Assembly: GCA_963783095.1 (NCBI GenBank)
Contig: CAWAMR010000014.1
Span: 124,001 to 188,000, forward strand
Reading direction: 5' to 3'
Length of the DNA stretch: 64,000 nt
Source of the DNA: CAWAMR01 sp963783095
Lineage (GTDB): Bacteria; Planctomycetota; Planctomycetia; Gemmatales; Gemmataceae
Below, piece by piece: positions 27,527 through 39,210 of this stretch. The first letter of the stretch is position 1. Each line of letters opens with the position of its first letter. The position numbers and the translations under genes are program-made. The notes beneath the pieces are model-generated. The model made no database searches. It had not been told where the DNA came from and saw only the letters and a list, made by a program, of their open reading frames with translations.

Positions 27527-29166
27527 TTACTTGCAACAGCTTGGAACAGCGCAGCCCGGCACAGCAACCTTGATGGTGGTCTGATACGCTTCCCGCTCGA
27601 CATAATACTGCTTTTGCATGACAGTCTCCATGACTTTCATGCATTCGGTGCGAACGCCTTCCTTCTCGACCGGGACCATCCTGCACACATTCACCGTCAC
27701 TTCGCGCGTCTTGGGGACTTGCTTGCAAACCGTTTGCGTGCCGGTCTTGGTAACCGGAACGCAACGGGTCACGTTGACGGTTTCTTCGCGCGTCTTGGGG
27801 ACTTGCTTGCAAACCGTTCGCGTGCCGGTCTTGGTAACGGCAACGCAGTGCGCGACGTTGACCGTTACCTCCGCGTTTTGAAGACTTCCTTGCAAACCGT
27901 GCGCGTGCCGGTCTTGGTAACCGGAACGTAGTGGGTGACGTTGACGGTTACTTCGCGGGTCTTCGGGATCTCCTTGCAGACCGTTCGCGTGCCGGTCTTG
28001 CTGACAGGAACGCAGCGAGTCACGTTAACGGTAACTTCCTTGGTCACGACTTGCACTTCATTGACGACACATTCGACGGTCTTTTGAATGGGAATGCACT
28101 TCGTCACGGCAACCGTGATCTGCTTCTGAACCGGAGTAACGTGATTGACCAGGCGAGTACCCTTCTTGGTGATCGGAACGCACCGGGTCACGGCAACCTG
28201 GGTTGTTACCGTTTGCGGAACGCGCTCAATTACGGTTTTGCACGACGTCCGATATTCGGTGACATAAGTCATCGCATAACCACCGCACCCTGTTCCGCAG
28301 CCGCCGCAGCCCGCAACCGGAACGCGCACGGCCCGGCATACGGGAACGCAAGTTTCCACCGTCTTCGGCACACAAGTATAGCTCGTATACGTGCAAGGTT
28401 CGTAAGTCGTCGTGGGAACCATTTCGGTGTAGGTATAAGGCTCCTCGGTTGTCGAGGTCTTATACTCGGTGACGGTGCGGGTTTCGTTGACGACCGTCGG
28501 CTGGTTCACGGTGACCACATAGCTCTTTTTTACAGGTACACAGATGCGTTCGCTGACCATTCGCTTTTCGGGAGTCGTGATGAACTCATTGACCGTGTAG
28601 GTGTAGGGAACTTGTTCTGCGACGATATCACAATAATTGACGATCCTTTTCTCGGGCTTCGTAATCGCCTCACACACCGTGTAGGTATAAGGAACCTGTT
28701 CCGCCACGATTTCGCAGTACTTGACAGTACGTTTTTCAGGCGTCGTGACCAACTCATTGACGACGTAAGTGTACGGAACCTGCTCGTTGACGAGTTCGCA
28801 ATAGCGAACCGTCCGCTTTTCCGGCGCGGTAACCAGTTCATTCACGGTGTACGTGATAGGAACTTGTTCTGCGACGATTTCACAATACTGTTCCGTTCGC
28901 TTTTCCGAAGTCGTCTGAGGGACAAGCACGGTGTACTTGAAAGGAACTTGTTTCGTTACTATCTTGCAGACCACGACAGGAACTTCACGCTCTTTCGTTA
29001 CGCATCGATAGGCCGTAACAACCTGATCGACGTACTCGACGGGAGGAGCACAGTTGGCTACAACCGGAGCGCAAGCATTCTTCCTTGTGAGGAAATGGGC
29101 ATCGACGGATCCTACCGCGCCCACAACGAAGCCGACAGCCAAAGTTAAGCCGAAACCGATCTTCAT
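27527..29166 (-). CDS. YTV-repeat cysteine-rich surface protein (one frameshift)
   Basis: About 546 aa when joined. A signal peptide (FGLTLAVGFVVGAVGSVDA) is followed by at least four 28-aa repeats of the form EKRTVKYCEIVAEQVPYTYT (residues ~85-205). A second set of 28-aa repeats follows, RCVPVTKTGTRTVCK.VPKTR. Cysteine is spaced about every 14-28 residues. This matches the planctomycete YTV family, proposed as building blocks of a disulphide-linked proteinaceous cell wall. ATG 29166 is chosen over the upstream ATG 29187 because AGGAG lies 5 nt before it. A break near 27,880 is explained by one missing G (CGGAGG for CGGGAGG). Downstream part: 27527-27895. Terminator at 27466. Confidence 0.9.
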
Positions 29167-29559
29167 ACTGACTCCTAAAACCGCCACGAAAAGAAGGGAC
29201 GTTCCAACCGCGCCACCACTGGAAGAGGAAAGGGATGGCGGATCACTGCCCCGGCCTCATCCACCAGCATGAGAAAGTTACTCGATTGACATTGCGAGCC
29301 GTTCAAGGTGCAAAAAGGATACCGACTGGTGGGTTTAGTCAGGATAACACGCTTGGACACTTGGGATAAATTAGTGGGACTGGGAAATTTGGAAAGGATA
29401 TTCTGGAAAACTTGGTGCGAAAGTAGGTTCAATGAATAGGAATAACCCAAATTTATCCAGGAATGTTGGCGAAATAGATCCTTTCCGCTTACATTGGCTC
29501 AAGATTCGATCCACGAATCGAGTCGCCGATCCGACTTTCAACAATTAAGGTGGACAACT
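29167..29559. other. Divergent intergenic region between YTV and DUF1080 genes
   Basis: 393 bp, no credible ORF. The half next to the DUF1080 gene is A+T richer. It must contain promoters for both flanking genes; I see no convincing motif. Confidence 0.55.
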
Positions 29560-30309
29560 ATGAATGTGCGATTATTGATGTATGGTGTGCTGGTTACGGG
29601 CCTCACGTTTTCTGGGAACCTGGTTTCACAGGCCGCCGACAAAGACAAGGACGACGGCTTCGTTCAGCTATTCAACGGCAAAGATTTGACAGGGTGGAAA
29701 ATCCATCCCAAAGCCAATGGTCAATTTGCCGAGATCATCGAAGTCAAAAAGGACGACAAGCTCATAGGCTACGATGCCAAACTGAAATCGGCCAAAGACG
29801 GCGACAAGCCGGTTCATCTCTGGCGGGTTGAGGACGGCTACTTGATCGGCAGCGGCCCCTCCAGCCATCTATTCAGCGAGAGGGATGACTATCAAAACTT
29901 CATTTTCCGCATCGAAGCGAAAATCAACGACAAGGGCAACAGCGGCCAATACTTCCGCACGGCCTTCGGAGGCGGCTTCCCCGCGGGCTACGAAGCCCAG
30001 ATCAATGCCACACACGGCGACCCGGTGAAAACCGGCAGCTTGTATCCAGCGGGCGGGCTGGGCAAATACCGCGAGATGATCACGGTGCTGAACACGGCTC
30101 CGCACAAGCCGGATGAGTTCTTCACCCAGGAAGTAAAGGCAATCGGCGACACCATCACGATTTCGGTGAACGGCAAGCAGACAATCGAGTTCAAGGATCC
30201 CGACTTCCGATTCAAGAAAGGTCACTTCGCGCTGCAGGGACACGACCCCGGCACGGTGGTGACTTTCAAGAAAATCGAGGTCAAAGAACTACCTCCGACC
30301 AAGGAGTGA
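29560..30309 (+). CDS. DUF1080 (3-keto-disaccharide hydrolase-like) secreted protein
   Basis: 249 aa. Signal peptide VLVTGLTFSGNLVSQAAD, then FVQLFNGKDLTGWKIHP, the DUF1080 opening. NDKGNSGQYFRTAFGG, GYEAQIN and GHFALQGHDPGTVVTFKKIE complete the concanavalin-like fold. DUF1080 members include hydrolases of 3-keto-glucosides; activity here is inferred. ATG 29560 is preferred to the upstream start 29494 because the hydrophobic leader begins here and AAGGTGG lies about 8 nt upstream. A strong hairpin follows 30 bp after the stop. Confidence 0.92.
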   Translation: MNVRLLMYGVLVTGLTFSGNLVSQAADKDKDDGFVQLFNGKDLTGWKIHPKANGQFAEIIEVKKDDKLIGYDAKLKSAKDGDKPVHLWRVEDGYLIGSGPSSHLFSERDDYQNFIFRIEAKINDKGNSGQYFRTAFGGGFPAGYEAQINATHGDPVKTGSLYPAGGLGKYREMITVLNTAPHKPDEFFTQEVKAIGDTITISVNGKQTIEFKDPDFRFKKGHFALQGHDPGTVVTFKKIEVKELPPTKE

Positions 30310-30818
30310 TGCGGGCAGAGATCGGCCCCATTCACCAATGAACTTCGTCAGTGTGTCAAATCGATAATCGTTTGATCCACTGACAAGTTCTTTGGAAGTA
30401 TGTCATTCGCGACCTCATTTGTTTGGTTATCCAATCGTCGATCCGCAAACCAAATTGTGTAGCAATTCGTAGCATGTCATTCGTTAAGTCGTTCGTTCGT
30501 ATTTGCGTTCATCGCTGTAAGAGCCAATTTTTGTGGCTTTGGTGGGTTGCCGTGGCTATCGATCGCTATTCCCGCAAAGCAATCGGCTTCGCGGTATTTA
30601 AGAAAATGAAAGTTCACTTCGCTGCCCGCCATCCTCATCTCCCGCGAGTCAAACTCAACCGCGCGGCTTGAACTCAATTTGAAAAAATCGATTCCGTTTG
30701 CGCTACCTCTGCGCACCGTGTTTCACCAATCGAATTCCGACACGGACTTCCAGCGATTTTCCCTACAAAAACCAGTGAACATACCGCCACATCGAATTCG
30801 CTGGACCAACACACCAAT
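30310..30818. other. Repeat-bearing intergenic region
   Basis: 509 bp between converging genes. Contains a long hairpin (30340-30390), a TTTGTTTGGTTAT box (30417-30430) and a GTAGCAA box (30457-30474), the three parts of the dispersed repeat listed separately. The rest has no ORF or motif I can support. Confidence 0.6.
30340..30474. repeat. Composite dispersed repeat, copy 1 (hairpin + boxes)
   Basis: The outer stem GAACTTCGTCAGTG (30340-30353) pairs with CACTGACAAGTTC (30378-30390). An inner stem TCAAATCGAT/ATCGTTTGA lies inside. TTTGGAAG, a TTTGTTTGGTTATCC box and TGTAGCAATTCGTAGCA follow. The same modules recur at 33808-34330 and 43280-43401. As it lies 30 nt after the DUF1080 stop, the hairpin may also stop transcription. 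Confidence 0.75.
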
Positions 30819-33180
30819 TCATTTCCTTCGTTCGATAACCATCCGCGCCTCGCGAATTGCCCATGGAAGCATTGAATTAGTTGCCACCTCTCGTAACAAA
30901 CTCATTTCGTCGAGGAGTTCAAGTGTTTCAATCAAACGCTTTGCCCGTCGACAATCCGATGAGATGGGCGCTCGGTCCAATTGTGTAAGAATTCGAACCA
31001 GCCAAACTTCGAGGTCGGGCGGATTTTTGTCCGTGACGATCCGCCGGAGCAATGGCTCAGCGCAGTCGTGGAGTTTAAGCAATTTCTTCGCTGCGTTATC
31101 ACGGACGGCGAATCGATCCGAGCCAAGATCGGCGATTAGATTGACTACAGTTTTATCGGGTTCAGTCCCCAGAAGTTGAAGCCTCTCACGTAGAAACGGC
31201 ACGGTCTTCCCGGGCGAACTCGCCAACAAACTCATGGCCCGATACGCTTTGGTCGCATCTTCAGCGGCCAGGTCGTTCCAGGCTTGTACCAACGCTTTCG
31301 GGTCGAACTCTTTCTGTTTTGCGTTTATTGGATAGCCAGCCAGCGGCCACATTAGAACTGATGTATCAGAGCCTCCAGACATAAGAATTCGACCATTGGG
31401 GCTAAAAGCCAGTGATGTAATTGGTCCCCGATGTCCACGAAGCTGTTTCCGTTCTTTGCCTGTGAAAACTTCCCAAATACGGACAGTGCCATCGATTTCA
31501 CCGGATGCGAGCATTCGGCCATTAGCGGAAAAGCTCAACACTGTGACATTTGGCTCCAGGTTTCCAAGTTGCAAAATGGGATTTTGGTGATCCGGACGGA
31601 TGATTTGGAAATAGCCGCGTCCTCGGGGCGCAACCGCAAAGGTTGTCCCATCATTCGTTATGGCGAGAAAAGCCTGATCACTTGATGGCAAGACGTTGAC
31701 GCTGTCTTGCCCGTTGAGTGGTGTGCCGGTCCAAGTCTTAATGGGACCAAGACCATCTCTCATACTAATCATTTTCCTGCCATCAGTTGTAATCGCGAAG
31801 ACTGGGCGAAATGACGAGTACCTATCGAATTCTGTAATTTGTGTTGCGCGGAGGATTGCCTTCTCAGTTTCATAAATGCTATTTTTCCAGCGAATCGGTA
31901 CGCGATCACACTTCACTCCATCTTCAGCTCTCCAGAAACGATCACTGGGTCGATCCCATTGGCCCTGTGTATGCCAGCCAGCCAGGAATTCTCCATCCGG
32001 CGAGAAAGAAATTGCTTCAGAAGTTTGTTGCAGATCTGAGATACGTAGGATTTGCTTACCAGTCGAAGCGTGCCAAAGTTGAATGTCGCTTTCGTCGCGT
32101 GTTGCAATAATCTTACCATTTGGACTGATCACAATCGATTCAACACCGCCATTGTGCCCTTCAGCCCGGATGACCTGAAGACCCGATTTCAAATCCCAGA
32201 CGTCTAGGCCATTATTGTTTTCTACTGCTAGCTTGGTTCCATCTGGGGCGAATTGCAAACTTGCCCGATAGCCAAATGCTCTACCTGGAAAACGATGAAG
32301 TTCTCTACCGGACTCAATATCCCAAACGGCGACGATTGAATTTCCCCAAGCTGCCAGTTTTTTGCCGTCCGGCGATGCACAGAGGCAACTGAAACGTCCA
32401 GCTGTTTTCGTAAAGGAATGCAAGGTTTTCCCACACGAGAGTTCTTGGATCTGAATTTCTTTGGCCCCCAGAAAGGCCATTCGATTGCCGTCAGGAAGGA
32501 GTACCGCCGAGCAGCAATCTTTGCCATACCGTTGGAGGACTTTGCCGTTCGATGAATCGTGAAGAAACAGGGAAGAATTGGACTCTACGAGCAAGGCACG
32601 ATCATTCGCGGTATAAGCCACCGATCTTGCATCGAATTCTTCAGCTGTTCCAAAAGCGCAATCTCTTTCGGTCTCAATATCCCAAATGCGAATTTTCGAT
32701 CCTTCCCCAGCAACCAGTGTTTTGCCGTCGTGTGAAAATGCAAGCTTGATTCCTGAAAAAGAATCTTTATGATCCACCCATCGCTTTAGCTCCTTGCGGG
32801 ATTCGACATCCCAAACAATTACATCTGCCCGATCGTCAAAATGAGCGACGGCGGCCAACTTTTTGCGATCTGATGAAATTGTCATTGCGGTGAAATACTG
32901 AACATTCATGTGGATGCCACGAAGTTCACGACCAGTTTCTCCGTTCCAGAAGCGAATCCAAGCATTTCCAGAGGTGATTACAATGTTTTCATGGGCAAAG
33001 GCCACAGCATCAATCGCACAACCATGCCGAAAACGAGTTGTGCCTAATTGGCCAACCGCACCGTCAGGGAGTCGATCATCGTGGAGGTCAACCGCGGACT
33101 GGGATGGGGTCAGATGACGCTTTCGAATAAATACATAACAATAAAAAAAATACCGACAAGAAATGACCCTTCTTGAACAT
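30819..33180 (-). CDS. Secreted WD40-repeat protein with HEAT-like C-terminus (N-terminal frameshift)
   Basis: About 786 aa. WD40 repeats run from residue ~50 to ~640 (VIVWDVESRKELKRW, VAVWDIESGRELHRF, VRIWEVFTGKERKQLRGHRG). A helical, HEAT-like tail follows (PKALVQAWNDLAAEDATKAY, SDRFAVRDNAAKKLL). The mature start DLHDDRLPDGAVGQLGTTRF is the usual Gemmata one. In the long frame (to 33233) there is no signal peptide. From ATG 33180, in the next frame, reads MFKKGHFLSVFFLLLCIYSK, a good signal peptide with AGG upstream. That frame joins the body after a one-base shift near 33,095. Likely a periplasmic or surface interaction scaffold. Confidence 0.85.
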
Positions 33181-34523
33181 ACTTTTTTCCTGATTCGGGC
33201 TCTGAAAGGGGGTATTACCAAGACATTATTCATTTCGCTTCGGGGTGTTCCTTACCGGGCTCAGGTCGCGTATTTGCCGCATTGGTTATCAAATCAGTTA
33301 CCCTCATCATTTGGCACCATTTTCGAGCACCAGCTCTTCATTTTTCCATGGATTTCAAATCGCATCCCGCCTTATCTCTCACTCCAGACTTCCCAACAAT
33401 TTGGCAAATTTCACTGCCATAACTGAAAAGTTGCCCATCCTTATTTCGGCAAAACTGCGCCTACAATTCAAACCGCCACACAGAGCAACTCCATGCGACC
33501 TGGAAAAAAGGATACTCACTATACTTAAACCATCTCACATTTCCAAGATGAAAAACGGAAAGGCCCTTGTGTTATCCAGGGGAATCCATTTTGGCTAGGG
33601 CCTTCAGGTGTTCAATGAGAACCTGGGTGTAATCCGCGTCTTCCGGCCGCAAATCGACCGTAAACATAAAGAAGCTGAAGTAAATTCCAATTTCCAAATG
33701 ACCAAAACGCAAACCCTACAGCCGCCGAGGTTTAGTTTCTTGTCTTCATTGGGATTTTGGATTTGTTTGTTATTTGGATTTTGGGATTTGGAATTTTGAG
33801 TCAAAGCCAATTTTTGTAGCAAATTGTAGCATGTCCGTTCACGCCTCGTTTGTTTGGTTATCCAATCGTTGATCTGCAAACCAAGATTTTGTAGCAACTT
33901 GTAGCACGCCATTATTGAGTTCGCTCGTTCGCTTATGAGATCGTTGATGTACAATCCGATTCTTGTAACAATTTGTAGCAATTTGTAGCGTCTCGCCCGG
34001 TTTCGGGCCCTCATCAGCAAGAACTTCGCCAATCCATCAAATCGATAAGCGTTTGATTGGCTCTTAGTTCTTGGAAGCACCGCCTCGTTTGTTTGGTTAT
34101 TCGATCGTCAATGCGCAATCCAATTTTTGTAGAAATTTGTAGCGTCCGCGCCCGATGCTCGGGTCCTCATCTGAAAGTAACTTCGCCAGAATATCAAATC
34201 AATAATCGTTGGATTGAGGCGAAGTTTCTTGGAAGCAGCCCACCCCGATGGATTGGCTTCATTCGCTCAAAGAACTTCGTCAGCCTATCAAATCGATAAT
34301 TGTCTGATCCACTGCCAAGTTCTTTGGAAGGAATGCCTTATAAATTGTACTCAATAAATGTCCAAAAGTACAGTTAAATGAGGAGGGGTATTCTTCTCAG
34401 CTTGAGGATTCGATTGCGACGTCGGCGCAGGGACATTCTCGGCCCGCCGTGTGGACGATGCTTCACTTTCCATCGTGCGGGATATATCCTGATGATATTC
34501 CCCATCGCGTGAGGATTGTCGCC
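33181..34523. other. Large non-coding, repeat-rich intergenic region
   Basis: 1.34 kb with no convincing gene. 33181-33600 is A+T-rich with no visible structure. 33676-33799 resembles a dispersed ATTTGGATTTTGGGATTTGG-type repeat. 33808-34330 is an array of the hairpin and GTAGCAA modules. 34340-34523 leads into the first kinase-FGE gene. Open minus-strand frames across it are translations of repeats. Confidence 0.65.
33808..34330. repeat. Composite dispersed repeat, clustered copies
   Basis: Three hairpins of the family (34019-34074, 34178-34230, 34270-34325) all carry an ATCAAATCGATAA-type core and most end in TTCTTTGGAAG or TTCTTGGAAG. TTTGTTTGGTTAT boxes lie at 33849 and 34088. GTAGCAA boxes lie at 33814-33830, 33891-33906 and 33975-33990, with a variant at 34128-34143. 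Module order is largely the same as at 30340. Confidence 0.75.
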
Positions 34524-36623
34524 ATGCCGGACCCATTGTCGTCGAAACCACTGGCAGATCTGTCCGATCCACTCGCCACACAATCCAGTCTGGATTCCAA
34601 CACCAATCCGCCGCGTTCGGGCGACGTTGAAGCGGACGAGATCGACTTGCGTCTTTTCTGGCTCCGCCGCAAGGCGAAGGCGAACTCGGCCGGCTGGAAC
34701 GCTACCGCGTCTTGAAGGAACTCGGCCGCGGCGGCATGGGCATGGTGCTGCTCGGCCGAAGATTCGCAATTGCGCCGACTGGCGGCCATCAAGATCATGC
34801 TGCCGCGCAATGCCAAAGACTCGCAAGGCCCGCGAACGCTTTCTGCGCGAGGCCCGCGCGGCGGCGAAGATCAATCACGACAACGTCGTCACCATCTTTC
34901 AAGTCGGCGAAGACGAACGGCATCCCCTTTATCGCCATGGAGTTCCTCAAGGGCGAACCGCTCGATCAATACCTGAAGAACAAAGGCGAGCTGTCGATTG
35001 GCCAGGCCGATGCGCATCGGCCGCGAGATCGCCGAAGGCTTGCAGGCCGCCCATGCGGAAGGCTTGATCCATCGCGACATCAAGCCGGCCAACATCTGGC
35101 TGGAAGCGCCCAAAGGCCGCGTCAAGATCCTCGATTTCGGCCTGGCCCGCGAAGAGCGCGACGAGACCCACCTGACCAAGAGCGGCGCGGTGGTCGGCAC
35201 GCCGGCCTACATGTCGCCGGAACAGGCGCGCGGCAAGCCGATCGACCTGCGCAGCGACCTGTTCAGTCTGGGCGTCGTGCTCTATCGGCTCTGCACCGGC
35301 CAGCAGCCGTTCACCGGGCCGAACACGATGGCGGTGCTGACGGCGCTGGCCGTCGATACGCCGCCGCCGGTCGCGCAGTTGAACCCGAACGTGCCGGTCG
35401 ACCTGGAACAGCTTGATCCATCGCTTGCTGGCCAAGGACCGCGACCAGCGCCCGGCCATCGGCCGAGGAAGTGGCGAAGGCGTTGGCGGCCACTCGACAA
35501 CCCGACCAACACAGGGGTTCCGGAGCAGGTGTTGGCCGCGACTGCGTTCGCGGATAATGCCTTCCCTGACGTCGACGCAACGACAGCTGAAATCCCAGTC
35601 AAGAAATCGACACCCAGCGTGGGGGAAGAAACGGTCACGAAGCGGGAACAGAAAAAAAAAGGGACGTCGGTCGAGACGGTGGGTGGTGCGGGCAGTCGGT
35701 GCGGTCGTGCTGATCGCGGGCGGTTTCTACCTCTTCAACGAGATGAACAGCCCACCTTCCTTGCTGCGCACCCCGTTCACGAAAGAGCAAGCCGAGAAAG
35801 CACGTAGGAAATGGGCAGCATATCTGGAGGTTCCCGAGCGGAAGCAACTCGACCTGCCCCGAGGCGTCAAACTCGATCTTGTGCTGATCCCTCCAGGGCA
35901 CTTCCGCATGGGGAAAGATCCGCTTGGGCCTGGTACGTTTTCGCTTTCAGCTCTTCCGCCATTTCCCCGAGCCACCTCGACTGACGCGCGATCTGACGAG
36001 GTCGCGCATGATGTGACGATCACCAAACCATACTATATGGCGGTGACCGAAACCACGCAGGAGCAATACAAAGCAGTGATGGGTGTCAATCCAAGTAGGC
36101 AGGTCGGATCAAATTTTCCGGTGGAAGGGGTCACCTGGAATGATGCGGTGCGGTTCTGCACCCAATGTCGGGACGAAACAATGTCAAAGAAGTGCGGTTG
36201 CCAACCGAAGCAGAGTGGGAATATGCGTGTCGAGCGGGCACTGAGACGCAGTATCATTTTGGGAATGTGGCGGGGGAGCAGATGGGCGCGAATTTTCGTA
36301 GGACACTTGAGCTAATCGGCTCGACGTACGCGTTTGGCCAGGAGGCGAGAGATTTCAGCGGGAATTTTCGTAGGACGCCTGTAAGAAGTTATCCCGAAAA
36401 TGGATTTGGGTTATTTGACATGCATGGCAATGTTTTGAAATGGTGCAGGGATGGCTATCGTAACGATTACGAAAAACTGGAACGCGAAGATCCAATCGAA
36501 AAACCATCTAGCTCCAACGTATACCGTGTAGTGCGAGGCGAGATGTCGGCGAGCCGCCGGGGGCAGCATGGCGGCAATCCCACCAAATACCCGATCGGGT
36601 TCCGCGTAGTTGTCTTGCCGTGA
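34524..36623 (+). CDS. Ser/Thr protein kinase-TM-FGE fusion, copy 1 (many frameshifts)
   Basis: About 700 codons. After an acidic N-terminal leader comes a kinase domain with active-site text: ELGRGGMGMVLL, AAIKIM, HRDIKPANIWL, ILDFGLA and TPAYMSPEQARG. A TM helix follows (VVRAVGAVVLIAGGFYLF), then a formylglycine-generating-enzyme-like domain: LVLIPPGHFRMG, YMAVTETTQEQYKAVMG, RLPTEAEWEYACRAGTE and GFGLFDMHGNVLKW. At least eight frame switches occur, most between 34640 and 35010, so only 35010-35410 (kinase C-lobe) and 35700-36170 plus 36175-36623 (FGE) are long clean pieces. The FGE end is degenerate (VVRGEMSASRRG where RVLRGGSW is usual) and lacks the catalytic Cys region. Paralogue of the next gene. 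Confidence 0.8.
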
Positions 36624-37052
36624 GAACCCAGTTCGATTTTCGGTTTAGACTTCTTACCATTTTTGGCTGGAGTTTGCCTTTTCACAAAACAAGTCGCGCG
36701 CAAAATCGGTCATGCCAATCTGCCTTGTAAATTGCTTCGAGGATGGCCAATATCATTCACAGAGCTACCGTCGATGGTCGCGGCTGTCCAAAAAGGCTAT
36801 GCCAGCAACGATGCCATTCTCATTATCATTCACAGAACTCCCCCTTGAAGGTCGCGGAGGGGGCATTTTCCTCTGCTATGGGTGCCCCGATTTTCTCCGC
36901 CGCTTTTATCGGGGCGATAATTGCGACCGAGCTAAATTCCTCCGGTTTATTTACTCGTCCGAATTCTGAGCGTTCGGGATATGAATTCTTCTCTTTCCGC
37001 CGCACATGGAATATCCTGAAGACATTCCATGCTCCTCACCAGGATTGTCGCC
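36624..37052. other. Intergenic region between the two kinase-FGE genes
   Basis: 429 bp with no credible ORF and no repeat family found elsewhere in the window. Short similarity to the leader of copy 1 near its right end (AGGATTGTCGCCATGCCGGA occurs before both start codons). Confidence 0.55.
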
Positions 37053-39071
37053 ATGCCGGATTCAGCGTCGCCTAATCCTTCGGCCAAGGACGTCGCCGAT
37101 CCGATCGGCATACCCCCGAGCCAGAACGAGATCACGAATAGCTATCATTCAGCCGAAGGTGAAGCGGATGAGATCGACGTGCGGTCTTTTCTTGCTCCGC
37201 CGCAAGACGAAGGCGAACTGGGCCGGTTGGAACGCTACCGCGTCTTAAAGGAACTCGGTCGCGGCGGCATGGGCATGGTGCTCCTGGCGGAAGACAGCAG
37301 TTGCGCCGACTGGTGGCCATCAAGATCATGCTGCCGCGTTACGCCAAGGACCCGCAATCTCGCGAACGCTTCCTGCGCGAGGCCGCGCGGCCGCGAAAAT
37401 CAAGCACGCTAACGTCGTCACCATTTTTCAAGTCGATGAAGCGAACGGCATCCCCTTCATCGCCATGAATTCCTCAAGGGCGAACCACTCGATCAATATT
37501 TGAAGGACAAGTCCGAATTACCCATAGGCGAGGCGGTCCGCATTGGCCGCGAGATCGCGGAAGGCTTGCAGGCAGCCGCATGCCGAAAGGCTTGATCCAC
37601 CGCGACATCAAGCCCGGCAACATCTGGCTGGAAGCACCCAAAGGGCGGGTCAAGATTCTCGATTTTGGTTTGGCCCGCGAAGAGGCAGACAATAACCAAC
37701 TGACCACGAGCGGCGCGGTGGTCGGCACGCCGGCCTACATGTCGCCGGAACAGGCTCGCGGGAGACCCTCGACTCACGTAGCGATCTGTTCAGCCTGGGC
37801 GTGGTCCTCTATCGGCTTTGCACCGGCCAGAGGCCGTTCACCGGGCCGAATACGATGGCCGTGCTGACGTCGCTGGCCGTGGATACGCCGATACCCGTTC
37901 GTCAGTTAAACCCGAACGTGCCGGTCGCCCTGGAACAACTCATCCATCGCCTGCTGGCCAAGGACCGCGACCAACGTCCGTCATCGGCAGAGGAAGTTGT
38001 GAAGGCACTGGCGTTTGATAAGCCAATAAACTCAGGGACGCCGGAGTTTGTGTCCGCAATGCCGGGACCAGCCTCAGGAAAGATCATCCCTTCGCCGAAA
38101 TCGATGCGACGACAATTGAAATCCGAGACAAGAAATCGACACGCAGCGCGTGGGAACAAATAGCCGCGAAAACAGAAAAAGGAAAGAAGGCAGGTCGGTC
38201 GATCCGCTGGTTGTGGTTGGTCCTCACATTCGCTATGGTTGCACTAATCGCGGGCAGTTTCTACCTCTTCAAGTTGACAAACAGCCCGCCTTCCTTGCTC
38301 CAGGCTCCTTTCACGAAAGAGCAAGCCGAGAAAGCACGCACGGAATGGGCAGCATATCTGAAGATTCCCGAGCGGAAGCAACTCGACCTTCCAGGAGGAG
38401 TCAAAATCGACCTCGTGCTGATCCCGCCGGGTAAGTTCCGCATGGGGACGGTGGGCGACACTACGAACGAATCAGCGCACAATGTGACGATCACCAAGCC
38501 GTTCTACATGGCTGAAACCGAAACCACGCAGGAGGAGTATGAAGCAGTGATGGGTAAGAATCCCAGCTTTTTTCAGAAGAACGTAACGGACAGGGACACG
38601 TCGAAGTTTCCGGTGGAAAAAGTCTCGTGGAATGATGCAATGATTTTCAGCAGCCAATGTCAGGAAAGAACAAAGGCCAAACAGGTGCGGCTGCCGACGG
38701 AGGCTGAATGGGAATATGCGTGTCGAGCCGGAACAGAATCGGCGTATCATTTCGGGGCTGAGATTACGGCTAAGAACGCGATGTTCAGAGGTAGTAAACT
38801 TGAGCGGACAGAGCGAGTTGGAGGCTATGCCGACAATGGATTTGGGTTATATGATATGCACGGGAATGTTTCTGAATGGTGCCTGGACGGTTATCGTCAG
38901 GATTACGAGAAACTGGAACCCGAAGATCCGATGCAAAACCAATCCAACCTCCGTGTTTTGCGGGGTGGTTCTTGGATCTCCGGCCCTTTCTATTGTCGTG
39001 CGGCATCCCGCGAGCACAACGAAGGATCCAGCTCGAACAGCGTCGGCTTCCGCGTAGTCGTTTTGCCCTGA
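37053..39071 (+). CDS. Ser/Thr protein kinase-TM-FGE fusion, copy 2 (many frameshifts)
   Basis: About 672 codons, with the same layout as copy 1. The first 82 codons are clean (to MGMVLLAEDS near 37,298). Catalytic text is intact: HRDIKPGNIWL, ILDFGLA and TPAYMSPEQARG. The C-lobe continues at 37795-38160 (VLYRLCTGQRPFTGPNTMAV). TM helix LTFAMVALIAGSFYLFKL. The FGE-like domain at 38300-39071 is in one frame and well kept: LVLIPPGKFRMG, YMAETETTQEEY, RLPTEAEWEYACRAG, DMHGNVSEWCLDGY and RVLRGGSW. It keeps one Cys in the region of the FGE catalytic pair, so enzyme activity is doubtful. It probably signals through the kinase while the FGE-like part faces outward. Confidence 0.82.
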
Positions 39072-39210
39072 ATACTGAAATCGATTTGAGCGAATAGGCC
39101 GTATTCTCGGCTTTCCAAATCGAAGCAACGCCGTTTCTTAGATGGTGGTTTAATATTGGATACTTTCTGTGGCAGTCATCCGGGTTTGATCTCGCAACAT
39201 AACTCTGACT

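Noticed and set aside
27690..28030. Regularly spaced repeats resembling a CRISPR array
   Set aside because: They are in-frame 84-nt units of the YTV protein gene with no unique spacers.
27931..29148. Plus-strand 405-codon ORF
   Set aside because: Antisense of the YTV repeats; its regularity only mirrors them.
33604..34080. 158-codon minus-strand ORF with recurring CYKLLQ motifs
   Set aside because: It is the translation of the dispersed GTAGCAA repeats; no ribosome site or family.
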